DNA of 14,455 nucleotides from CAZJDM01 sp964544765. GTDB lineage: Bacteria > Bdellovibrionota_B > Oligoflexia > CAYFLR01. How positions within the stretch are numbered: position 1 is the first letter of the stretch; the number at the start of each line of letters is the position of its first letter. The notes beneath the pieces were generated by a model, which was not told the DNA's origin, did not search any database, and was given only the letters and a program-made list of their open reading frames with translations. The translations under genes were made by a program, and so were the position numbers. The DNA is taken from the NCBI GenBank assembly GCA_964544765.1, contig CAZJDM010000119.1, positions 1-14,455 on the forward strand, read 5' to 3'. Shown here one piece after another: positions 6,928 to 14,279 of this stretch.

Positions 6928-7649
6928 TCAGAGACCATATATCGTTATCGAAGTCGTCACACTTGAATCATCATCCGCTGTCTTTACTAAGGTAAAAGAT
7001 GATGTACTGCGACCTGTACAGCTAATACTATTTTCATCGGCGGTGGAACTAAGATAACTTAACCCTAGTTTGAAGTCTAAGGCAACATACTGGTTGAGAA
7101 AATAATTAATTCCACCCGCCAGATCTCCCCCCATAATGTCCCACTTTGAGATTCAGAGCTTCCTCCAACTGAAGAATCAACTGAACAACCTCCAAATCCA
7201 GCACCGCCCAAACCATATCCATATAGTTCTTGTCCCTTCAAGGGGAAAGACGCTTTAGCGAAAAGTCCCAGTACATGTAACGAACTGGAGGAAGTAACTT
7301 CATCATCATCACTAGAAGACTTAACTGATTTTGAACTATATAGATACTTAATATTGGGTCCAACTCCCAAGTTACCCATTAAATGAAAATAATGGCCATC
7401 TATATTAAAGTCAAAATTTGAGGTTTTAGAATCACTATCCTATCCAGATGACACACTGATTGATGTTATATTGCCGGTTAGACCAATTTCCGCTTTTTTG
7501 GTTTGATAACCATAACTAGAATATGATTGTTCATCAGAATCATTTCGATTCAAACGAGGCACAATAGCTTGCTCTATCAAACTAAACGCTTGTATTACAG
7601 TAGGACCATAAGGATCATATTTTTTTAATAAGCGACTAATAATAGTCTA
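6928..7649 (-). pseudogene. Broken beta-barrel-like outer-membrane protein gene
   Basis: Two minus-strand frames together read as one exported-type protein of about 240 residues. The first frame is open from just below a TAG at 7647-7649 (ISRLLKKYDPYGPTVIQAF...), passes an in-frame TAG at 7440-7442, and continues through MGNLGVGPNIKYLYSS, HVLGLFAKASFPLKGQ and ELYGYGLGGAGFGG. At the C6/G6 run 7127-7132 the sense shifts frame into GGDLAGGINYFLNQYVALDF and LGLSYLSS, ending at TGA 6928-6930. Alternating aromatic/Gly strands separated by Ser/Asp-rich loops (SSSDDDEVTSSSS) are typical of outer-membrane barrels; the family is not identified. The N-terminus and signal peptide are missing. One nonsense codon and one homopolymer frameshift argue for decay, though either could be a read error. 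Confidence 0.65.
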
Positions 7650-7663
7650 CCTAGCTCAAACAT

Positions 7664-7840
7664 TCAAATCGAATTTGAATCTGGGTCCATAGAAGTTATT
7701 GATGTCACACGATCATTACATAAAACGTGTGCCGCTGTTAAGAGAGTACGCTTTCCTACCGCCACATAGCTACAGGGATACTCATATACCTTTTTATCTG
7801 GTCTTAAAATCTTTGCTGATAAAGTAATAACTTCAGTCAC
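7664..7840 (-). pseudogene. Trypsin-family remnant retaining the catalytic-His region
   Basis: A 58-codon open stretch from GTG 7840 to TGA 7664-7666 reads VTEVITLSAKILRPDKKVYE, then CSYVAVGKRTLLTAAHVLC and on to DPDSNSI. TAAH is the block around the catalytic His of chymotrypsin-fold serine proteases, preceded by the usual strand (here CSYVAVGKRTLL). The Asp and Ser segments are absent: within 15 bases the barrel-like pseudogene begins. Upstream, an in-frame TAG blocks extension, and a neighbouring frame (GFTSHAAVVARD) may be the shifted N-terminus. An 8-bp inverted repeat, CAGTCACG/CGTGACTG (7834-7841, 7856-7863), sits at the boundary. It is too short to be a working protease. Confidence 0.6.
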
Positions 7841-7863
7841 GGGCTACAACAGCAGCGTGACTG

Positions 7864-8060
7864 GTAAAACCGGGGGCAAATTAATTTACAAACTTCCTAT
7901 AACTCACATGTTATACATCCTCAAACCTAAATAATCACCGAACAGCCGAACAAACATCTATCGGAACTATATGGTGTTAAAGCGTTTTATAATCATACGA
8001 TCTGTTTTATTTTGATCCCTTATAATTATATTACTTTAGTGATGATTGTATGGTGTATTA
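7864..8060. other. Stretch without recognisable genes
   Basis: I see no supported gene here. It may contain the eroded N-terminal part of the trypsin remnant, but all frames are broken by stops. No terminator with a T-tract is visible for the serine protease gene that ends at 8061. Confidence 0.4.
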
Positions 8061-9044
8061 TTATTGGTTGAATACCATGGGTTTCAATAAAGGACATTCG
8101 GGTTTAAGTAAATTAAAATTACCTTTTTTATCAAAGCAATTGGCAAGATTATAGATGTTTTGGGAGTAATGATAGTTAGGTTTGTTTTCAGGCCTTCCAT
8201 TTTTTATTTCGCAAGGGTTATGTTCGATGCAAGGAGCTAAACCTTTATGAGTACTAGTGCTCATAATACCAACTAAATAAAGCTTGTTATTGACACTAGT
8301 TAAAAGAGCCGATCCTGAACCTCCTGCTAAGGTGCTACATTTATGGCGGTAGACATTTTTCCAACTCAATATTCCTTCTGCCAACAAGGGTACAACTTCT
8401 TCAATAACACACTCTGATCTTCTAAGGTTATCTTGCTTTATATAACCTTCCTCTTTCATTCTTGACTTGTTTTCAACAGATAATCCAGTTTGAGGTACAC
8501 CCACTAATTGTACTTTCATACCAACACGAGGTATTTTATTATATAAAGGTAATAGTTTGATACCATGTTTTTTTAGTTCTCCAACGGTTTTTTCTAACTC
8601 AAAAATTGCTATATCTCTATCCACAATGGATCCATAGACCATTTGCTTAGTAAAGAGTCTAATAGGTTGGGTATCAGCAAAGTCACTTGCTTTTAAGACT
8701 GATTCTGGAGTTGATGGATTAACTTTGATTTCACCTGGACGTATTTGATCCATAGAGCAATGCCCAGCCGTTAGCACATAACCAGGTGCCTTGTTGTTAC
8801 CGATAGCATCAATTGCTATTCCAGTGCAAGACGACAAAAATTTGCCTATAGCATTGTATTCACTATGTGCTTTAGAATTTAATAATTGCCAATCAACCTG
8901 GCTAGAATTTATGTTTTTCTCAGTTTGTTTTAGTGGTTTACCATTACGGCTATAGATTGTGTCTAAAGTATGTTTGGTAGGTTTTTGTTTACAGCTAAAA
9001 GGAAATAATAGGGCTAAAACTAAAGTGATTGGGATATAATTCAT
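8061..9044 (-). CDS. Trypsin-like serine protease, probable lipoprotein
   Basis: A 327-residue exported protein with a complete chymotrypsin-fold triad: H95 in VLTAGHC, D144 in DRDIAIFEL and S243 in CSTLAGGSGS (GxSG with Gly-Gly in place of Gly-Asp). Distances H to D of 49 and D to S of 99 residues fit the family. A short signal sequence ends in FPFSC18. That cysteine may be lipidated, but Pro at -3 makes a poor lipobox, so a soluble secreted form is possible. Several Cys pairs (C73/C96, C212, C236, then three near the C-terminus) suggest disulfides. GGSGS in place of GDSGG resembles V8-like and HtrA-like relatives more than digestive trypsins. An AAGG ribosome-binding site lies about 10 bases before the ATG. 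It lies downstream of the larger protease on the same strand, 141 bases away. Confidence 0.82.
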   Translation of the reverse strand: MNYIPITLVLALLFPFSCKQKPTKHTLDTIYSRNGKPLKQTEKNINSSQVDWQLLNSKAHSEYNAIGKFLSSCTGIAIDAIGNNKAPGYVLTAGHCSMDQIRPGEIKVNPSTPESVLKASDFADTQPIRLFTKQMVYGSIVDRDIAIFELEKTVGELKKHGIKLLPLYNKIPRVGMKVQLVGVPQTGLSVENKSRMKEEGYIKQDNLRRSECVIEEVVPLLAEGILSWKNVYRHKCSTLAGGSGSALLTSVNNKLYLVGIMSTSTHKGLAPCIEHNPCEIKNGRPENKPNYHYSQNIYNLANCFDKKGNFNLLKPECPLLKPMVFNQ

Positions 9045-9185
9045 ATTTAGTCAACCTTGTTATTTGTGATAATACTATATTCTATATCTATTATAATTTA
9101 AATTTAAACTAAATACGATTTACCATTACCTAATTTCAGCCTAGTTCATTTATTATTGTATTATAAAATTTATAGGTGTTATCTT

Positions 9186-10856
9186 TTAAATATTATAAAA
9201 CTCTATTTCATCAGTGTAACCATGGTTAGGGTCATCTTCATCAACTTCTGGATTCCTACCATAACCATCATCTCCATCTCCATATGTTGAATCTCCTCTA
9301 TTTTGAGCAAAATCATCTGAATGGTTATCAATTTGATCACATGGTACGCTATAAAAATAGTAAGATCCGTCAGGATCTTGGCATCCATATCTACCGCGAC
9401 CTTGATTTGTGCCACTATCGGGTTGAGATAAACCTCTGTCTTGTTGTGGAAGGCTTGGACTTTGATCTGGTAATGGTATTTGTTGATCGACATGAGTTTC
9501 AGGTTGAGGTGTATTTTGTCTTTGAGGTTCTGGATTTGGTTTTAAACCAGGGTAACAATTTTCAGGGGCAACCCACTTTTTTAATTGACCATCATAACAA
9601 TTATATCTACTTTCATGGTTATAACCTTGAGTTGTTGAACCCTGGTCACCAGGTGCCTGTCCTAAAGAACCATCTTGTTGTAATTGGTCAGTTGATCCAC
9701 TATTTCCATTATCTTGTCCAGATTGATCTTGTTGTCTTGGAACTCGTTGACCAGGATTAGCCCAATATTCATCAGGTGATGGTATTTGTCCTTTTATACT
9801 TGCAGTTACTAACCACTTTTTGAATAAAGTAATGTCTGTATAATATCCAGATGTTCCACAATGAACACCAGGTGCAGAAGATGGTAAATCACCATTTACT
9901 GCCGAAGCTACACCAACCAATTGTGGGGTACCACTAGATATTTTGAAAGCAGGTCCTCCAGAGTCTCCGGAGCATACTCCTTTTCCAGCTCCTGCTTTAA
10001 ATGTAAAGACTCCACCGCCAGCAGAACCACTAACTACAGCTCCTATTTTTTTAAGGCTTCTAGCGCCACCACCTGCAGAAATTGGACGAATTGACGAAGG
10101 GTAATAGGTTGAAGGATAATAATCATCATGTTTATCTATAGTGCAAATACCAACACCAGGCGTGCAAGTAGAATATTCAGTATAATCCAGAGTATCATTT
10201 GTTATAGTTCCTGGGTACATGTATTGATACCCCTGAGGTGCTTGCTGGTAACCGTAAGGCATTTGTTGCTGCTGTCCATAACCGTAAGGCATTTGTTGCT
10301 GCTGCCCATAACCCCCGCCCGTTCCAGCTTCAGTCATTCCAAATCCAGCTAAAACAATGGAATCTCCTCGTTGAAGACTTCCGTTTAAAATTCTGACCGG
10401 ACTATATCCAGCTGGTGCATCTTCCGGAAGTACTAAAAAAGCTAGATCATTATTCAATAAACCACCATATCCTTCTTTGTAGTTTTTATGTCGATATTGA
10501 TTACTAAAAGGCACTGATATAGAGGGACCACTGCCTGTGTTAGTTCCAAATGAAACTTGTATAGGTTGGCCATTTGACCCCATATAACAATGTCCTGCAG
10601 CAATAACACTTCTTGGTGTTATTAATGATCCACTACAAAATGGTTGTCCTTGAGAATTTAATAAAGCTACTGTCGATTTAGTGTAGGATTCAGAAGCATT
10701 GACGTTGGAGCCATTATACATTTTAGTGTCACTACTTTGGCTATTTGAGCCACAACTTGAGCATACAAAGATAGTTATACCAGTCAGTATTAGTAGTATT
10801 GTACTATTTTTTACAATTCCTTTCATATTGCTCTTTTTTTTGACTAAAATACTCAT
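9186..10856 (-). CDS. Trypsin-like serine protease lipoprotein with Q/Y-rich insertion and Cys-module tail
   Basis: A 556-residue protein. The hydrophobic leader STILLILTGITIFVCSSC gives a likely lipidated Cys at 35 (C32 is the alternative). The trypsin domain (about 46-352) has H89 in VIAAGHC, D137 in NNDLAFLVL and S299 in CSGDSGGPAF, with C74/C90 and C295/C333 as likely disulfides. D to S is 162 residues, against about 93 in chymotrypsin, because of an insertion (about 178-290) rich in Gly, Tyr and Gln with an exact decapeptide duplication GYGQQQQMPY. After the domain, residues 360-556 are a low-complexity Q/P/G/D tail holding two matched Cys modules (417-434, 489-506) and an acidic end. 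AGGAGG five bases before ATG 10856 supports this start over ATG 10826. It is probably anchored on the cell surface or outer membrane; the substrate is unknown. Confidence 0.88.
   Translation of the reverse strand: MSILVKKKSNMKGIVKNSTILLILTGITIFVCSSCGSNSQSSDTKMYNGSNVNASESYTKSTVALLNSQGQPFCSGSLITPRSVIAAGHCYMGSNGQPIQVSFGTNTGSGPSISVPFSNQYRHKNYKEGYGGLLNNDLAFLVLPEDAPAGYSPVRILNGSLQRGDSIVLAGFGMTEAGTGGGYGQQQQMPYGYGQQQQMPYGYQQAPQGYQYMYPGTITNDTLDYTEYSTCTPGVGICTIDKHDDYYPSTYYPSSIRPISAGGGARSLKKIGAVVSGSAGGGVFTFKAGAGKGVCSGDSGGPAFKISSGTPQLVGVASAVNGDLPSSAPGVHCGTSGYYTDITLFKKWLVTASIKGQIPSPDEYWANPGQRVPRQQDQSGQDNGNSGSTDQLQQDGSLGQAPGDQGSTTQGYNHESRYNCYDGQLKKWVAPENCYPGLKPNPEPQRQNTPQPETHVDQQIPLPDQSPSLPQQDRGLSQPDSGTNQGRGRYGCQDPDGSYYFYSVPCDQIDNHSDDFAQNRGDSTYGDGDDGYGRNPEVDEDDPNHGYTDEIEFYNI
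10251..10310. repeat. Two 30-bp tandem repeats in the protease gene
   Basis: Two adjacent 30-base units (10251-10280 and 10281-10310) differ at one base (T 10275, C 10305). They encode two copies of the decapeptide rich in Gln, Tyr and Met in the surface insertion of the serine protease. The unit keeps the reading frame, so copy number can change without breaking the gene. Confidence 0.95.
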
Positions 10857-11119
10857 ATACCCCTCCTGTAGTAAGTTGCATGGGACAACTCTCTTTACAT
10901 TGATACTTCTCGGTATTTTGAAAAATTTACTTTAGCGATATCTTGATTTAATAATTATTACATAGAATTATATAGGGTTGCCACCTGTGAAGTGGGTGTG
11001 AATGGAATAACAATAAGATGTATTAGTTGAATATTGATAAAATATGTGATAATTAAATTATAATTTATGTTTCTATAAATTAAAAATAAATATAAATTAA
11101 ATCTGCATTTGGAAAATAA
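10857..11119. promoter_or_regulatory. Divergent promoter region between the serine protease and the M48 gene
   Basis: Very AT-rich, no ORF. Rightward, TTGATA (11034-11039) and TATAAT (11059-11064) are 19 bases apart, with TTGAAT at 11027-11032 and TAATTA at 11050-11055 as a 17-base alternative; either could drive the M48 gene. Leftward, a minus-strand TATAAT occupies 10967-10972, about 110 bases before the protease start, with no clear -35. Assignments rest on motif matching only. Confidence 0.35.
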
Positions 11120-11863
11120 TTGAAAAAAACACTGTATTTGTTGATATTATTGGTTATTTCATGTAAAACAACCACTCATAAAGAAGCAATTAATTCTCTT
11201 AAAACTGACTCTTATGTTCCAAGAGTTTCAAATGTTTGTAAAAAAGTGTTTTTAGCTATCCCATCTCATTAAAAAAGCAATATTAAGCAAATATGAGTTG
11301 AAGATAACGATGCTGATATTAATGACTACTCCAGTTCTTTTGGTGAAATTAAGCTAACTACTGGATTATTAAACAATTTTACTGATGATAGTGAATTGGC
11401 TGCTATTTGTGGTCACGAATTGGCACACATTGCTTTAAATCACGTTTTTACCCCACCACCAGCATCTACTATGGATTCAGTCTTAGGGGCAGGGCTTGGT
11501 CTAGTGACCTCTTTAGCTACCCTTGGCAATGTAGATGCTGGTATCGCAGTATCAAAAAGTGTGACTAATCGAAAAGCATATGCAGAGTCAAGGTCTCAAG
11601 AGTTTGATGCAGATAGTATGGGAGTTATTTATATTTGGAATGCTGGGTTTGATCCTAGTGCTATGATCAGAATGCGTAATCATATGGATAGGTTACATGG
11701 TAGTTTTCATATAAGTTTTCTAAGTGATCATCCTAGCTCAAGTGATGCTATCCAAGCTATCAAGTCATTAATAATAGACTCATGTAACAATGGTAATGGA
11801 TATCTTAATAAAAAGGCTTATCAACAATGCCCTGTGTTGCTATCAAAACTGTCTTATTATTGA
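11120..11863 (+). pseudogene. M48 family metallopeptidase lipoprotein, interrupted by two nonsense codons
   Basis: One frame runs from TTG 11120 to TGA 11861-11863 (247 codons, near the usual length of small M48 lipoproteins) with in-frame TAA at 11270-11272 and TGA at 11294-11296 and no frameshift. The start follows an in-frame stop and a weak GGA site. The N-terminus LKKTLYLLILLVISC ends in a good lipobox (VIS-C). The first 50 codons are followed by the two stops. The remainder reads FGEIKLTTGLLNN, then CGHELAHIALNH with the HExxH zinc site, a Gly-rich membrane-proximal helix, and SQEFDADSMG with the third zinc ligand Glu and the DAD of M48 proteins. M48 lipoproteins act in envelope protein quality control. 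The part after 11296 has no ATG before the HELAH site, so an active product is unlikely unless the stops are read through or are errors. Confidence 0.8.
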
Positions 11864-11882
11864 TAACATTAACCACTTAACT

Positions 11883-13538
11883 TTATTCATGTTCAGTAGA
11901 TAAACTACAGATTTTTTGGGAGTTGTTAAGGCCTCTCTGTTTCCATAATTTGCATTGTTGGCTGGCTATTTCGGAAGCGACTCCAGGGTATAGCGCAGAT
12001 GTTCGTTTTATTATTGTTTCTAATATGTTGTTGCCTTGCATATTAGGTATATCATCAGTTAGTGGTAATAACTTTACATTTTGAGTAGTTAGGTTTTCGG
12101 TAAACATCGTAATAGCCATAACAGTTAAGACACCATCATCAAGGAATACGGTTGTCATAGTTTGCATTATTTCTATTTCATTTTGTTTGTATATCCAAAA
12201 CGTCTTTTGGTTATCTGGAACATATGCCTTTATTCGAACCTTGCGATTTGTACAGTTATCTTTAGAAGGATTGGTATATACCACAATTCTTGGAGTCAGG
12301 AAATAACCAGTAATTGTTTGACAAACGCTGATACCTGCTTGTTTCTCATCGTCCATAGACTGAACCATAGATAAAGGGCCTGTATCAAGTTTTAATTGAA
12401 CGCCGCCATCCTCTGATAGTAGTGAGTTATCAGCAACTTCAACCTCAGGTTGCTTGGGCTGATAATTCTCTGGAGGCCAGCTGTCGACAGTCCTTACACC
12501 ATTGCCCGTGGGTTTAGGCGTTTGGGAGTTTTCCGGTGGCCAGTTGCCGACAGTGCGAACGCCACTGTCTGTGGGGGTGCTAGCAATTTTTTCGCCATTA
12601 GGATCTGTTTCCCTTGGTGTACTTTGTGAACTTAGTGGTATCACCGAGCTATCTCTTCCGTTATTATCTCCAGCTGGATTTAAGGGGATTGCTGTTCCAT
12701 CTTCCCAGTTAATCTCTTTGCCTATAGGGTTTCCAAATGAACCAAGGGGAGGGACACACCCATATGTATTTCTACAGGAATTCATTGCATCTTCATCACT
12801 TAAATCTACGAATTTATAATCAAAATATTCTCCTGTAAATTTTCCGTCCTGGCCTTTGGTAAAAACAGCTTGTCCTAATTCATTATTATTTTCATCACGA
12901 ACATCGTAAATTATATCTCCGGTTAAACTTTCATGTTTGTAATAATGTCCACCATTAGCCAAAGGTATTTTTTCTTTACCAACAACTACCAAACCAAGTA
13001 ATCCAACTGTTGCGCCAGCAATAGGGTTAGCTAGTCCAATTCCTGAAGCTAAAGCTTTTACTCCATTTTTGGGAGTTGGATCTATTAAAGCTTTTATAAT
13101 TGGAACTCCGGGTATTAAATCTGTAGCTATATCAGCAAGTTTTGTCCCCAATGACTTTTGGTTTCCAGCAGCAGCTTGAGTATCTTTGGTACCTGCTTGA
13201 CTTAAAGAAGCTAAAAGACTGGGAGAGCACTTTGCTCCTGCTACAAGACATGGCTTGGCGGTGGGGTCAGGTGATTTTGGTATATTTGGTTGAGTGGCAA
13301 CTTCGTCCATCGCTGATTTAATCAAACTAGGTCTGGCTTTATCTTCTTGATACATAGTTAATATTATTTTACTACCTGTAAAAAAATGATGATTGTTTGG
13401 TAGATCATGGGAGCTATTTAATGTTGTTGTTCCTTTATCAGTTAATATAGATTCACTTTGACAAGCGGTTATAAATATAAAACAAATTAAAATTGCTCTA
13501 TTTATAAAAAGCTGGAAAAGTCTATTTTTATTATTCAT
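11883..13538 (-). CDS. Large lipoprotein of unknown function with glycine-rich hydrophobic segment and repeats
   Basis: A 551-residue protein I cannot assign to a family. The signal sequence RAILICFIFITAC ends in a good lipobox (ITA-C26), so it is predicted to be lipid-anchored. Residues about 95-150 are Ala/Ser/Lys-rich. Residues about 160-187 form a Gly/Ala-rich hydrophobic stretch (GIGLANPIAGATVGLLGLVV) like a glycine zipper or membrane-inserting hairpin. Residues 195-300 look like a small folded domain with paired Cys (C255, C261). A Pro-rich linker (300-365) holds two copies of GVRTVxxWPPENxQ spaced 21 residues apart. The last 175 residues (380-551) form a second domain with four or more Cys. 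A purine-rich AGAGAAG lies about 9 bases before the ATG. It converges with the M48 gene, 19 bases apart, without a visible terminator. Confidence 0.7.
   Translation of the reverse strand: MNNKNRLFQLFINRAILICFIFITACQSESILTDKGTTTLNSSHDLPNNHHFFTGSKIILTMYQEDKARPSLIKSAMDEVATQPNIPKSPDPTAKPCLVAGAKCSPSLLASLSQAGTKDTQAAAGNQKSLGTKLADIATDLIPGVPIIKALIDPTPKNGVKALASGIGLANPIAGATVGLLGLVVVGKEKIPLANGGHYYKHESLTGDIIYDVRDENNNELGQAVFTKGQDGKFTGEYFDYKFVDLSDEDAMNSCRNTYGCVPPLGSFGNPIGKEINWEDGTAIPLNPAGDNNGRDSSVIPLSSQSTPRETDPNGEKIASTPTDSGVRTVGNWPPENSQTPKPTGNGVRTVDSWPPENYQPKQPEVEVADNSLLSEDGGVQLKLDTGPLSMVQSMDDEKQAGISVCQTITGYFLTPRIVVYTNPSKDNCTNRKVRIKAYVPDNQKTFWIYKQNEIEIMQTMTTVFLDDGVLTVMAITMFTENLTTQNVKLLPLTDDIPNMQGNNILETIIKRTSALYPGVASEIASQQCKLWKQRGLNNSQKICSLSTEHE
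12459..12563 (-). repeat. Imperfect 63-base coding repeat in the lipoprotein linker
   Basis: Two copies of GVRTVxxWPPENxQ (residues 326-339 and 347-360) with Pro/Thr/Lys between them. The DNA copies differ at many silent positions, so the duplication is old and the protein motif seems to have been kept. Confidence 0.8.
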
Positions 13539-13576
13539 AACTGTTTCTTCTCTTCAATTTAGCTGATTTTATTCAG

Positions 13577-13605
13577 CATCTATTTAAACTTTTCGGCATT
13601 GTCAG
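13577..13605 (-). promoter_or_regulatory. Weak candidate promoter for the 551-residue lipoprotein
   Basis: On the minus strand CTGACA (13600-13605) and TAGATG (13577-13582) are 17 bases apart, about 40 bases before the gene. The -35 matches consensus at five of six positions; the -10 is poor. A 5-bp hairpin GCTGA/TCAGC follows in the leader. Nothing else is visible in 13539-13712. Confidence 0.25.
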
Positions 13606-13712
13606 GAAAAATAGTGAGAATATATATATGTTTATATTTAACTTAAGTGTATTAGTATGTTATAGGTTGTTTTTAATTTACTAAAAGGCATAGCTTCCAG
13701 ACAGGGAGATGA

Positions 13713-13874
13713 ATGATTAGGCATTTAACTCAGGTAAAGTTGTGGGGACAGCCTGAATACAAGCATATAAAAGTCTATCAAATGATTCTTGAGGCCAATA
13801 TCTACGGTTGTATCTATATCACCATTGTCCTAAAACTAAGCACAAAATTTAAGGAGATGTTTTTCCTGCAATGA
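13713..13874 (+). CDS. Small hypothetical ORF, 53 residues
   Basis: ATG 13713, four bases after a GGGAG ribosome-binding site (13704-13708), opens a 53-codon frame to TGA 13872-13874. The product begins MIRHLTQVKLWGQPEYKHIK and contains a hydrophobic helix (ANIYGCIYITIVLKL). Its last 39 bases overlap the end of the opposite-strand gene at 13836. I recognise no family; it could be a remnant of a larger gene or a chance ORF. Confidence 0.25.
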   Translation: MIRHLTQVKLWGQPEYKHIKVYQMILEANIYGCIYITIVLKLSTKFKEMFFLQ

Positions 13875-14279
13875 TTTTGGCACCTTATTACCCTTCAAAT
13901 TTAAGATGTAACATTTTTTAGCAATATTCATAAGATCGTTTCTTACCTGAAAAACCGTGGTTTCAGAGTAATATTTTACTCTGCGTATTTCTAATAGTGT
14001 ATAACATACAGCTAGTAGTTCTAAAACAATCATAAATGCCGATAATTGGATCTTCTCTATACTAAATTTGGCCTTGTTAATTAGATATGAAAAAGCTTGT
14101 TTGCTCTTTTTTTCAACCATTTGCCTTGATGTTTTTGAAAAAAAGAAAATTCCCTCTGTTAAAATAAAACCATGTATTATTATTTTAAATGATTTGAATA
14201 CCCTTATATCAAAGCATCCAATATATATTTTTAAGTAATTGCAAATTTCACAAAGCTGATATATGTGTCTAATATTCAT
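13836..14279 (-). CDS. Hypothetical protein, 147 residues, with hydrophobic segments
   Basis: An unrecognised, basic protein. Two hydrophobic stretches are seen: about 31-48 (FKIIIHGFILTEGIFFFS) and about 78-97 (QLSAFMIVLELLAVCYTLLE), so membrane association is possible. The segment between them is Lys-rich and the C-terminal 50 residues are basic. There is no classical signal peptide. AGAGGA six bases before ATG 14279 is a good ribosome-binding site and the strongest argument that the ORF is real. A CCTCTA 21 bases upstream of that site could pair with it. Composition is strongly AT-driven. A decayed or horizontally acquired gene is possible. Confidence 0.45.
   Translation of the reverse strand: MNIRHIYQLCEICNYLKIYIGCFDIRVFKSFKIIIHGFILTEGIFFFSKTSRQMVEKKSKQAFSYLINKAKFSIEKIQLSAFMIVLELLAVCYTLLEIRRVKYYSETTVFQVRNDLMNIAKKCYILNLKGNKVPKSLQEKHLLKFCA

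Noticed and set aside
7834..7863. 8-bp inverted repeat CAGTCACG/CGTGACTG as a terminator or mobile-element end
   Set aside because: No T-tract follows on either strand and no matching second copy or transposase gene was seen; it is noted only as a boundary mark of the trypsin remnant.
9284..9760. Plus-strand 158-codon ORF opposite the serine protease tail
   Set aside because: It is the complement of the low-complexity Q/P/D-rich tail; its composition is an artefact of that and no start signals were seen.
11270..11296. Stop-codon reassignment (TGA as tryptophan) to explain the open M48 frame
   Set aside because: A TAA also interrupts the frame, and intact genes in the window such as xseA and the TIGR02147 gene end at TGA.
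13713..13874. Small ORF as the end of a transposase gene
   Set aside because: The basic and aromatic composition suggested it, but no DDE or HUH motif, terminal inverted repeat or target duplication was found around it.
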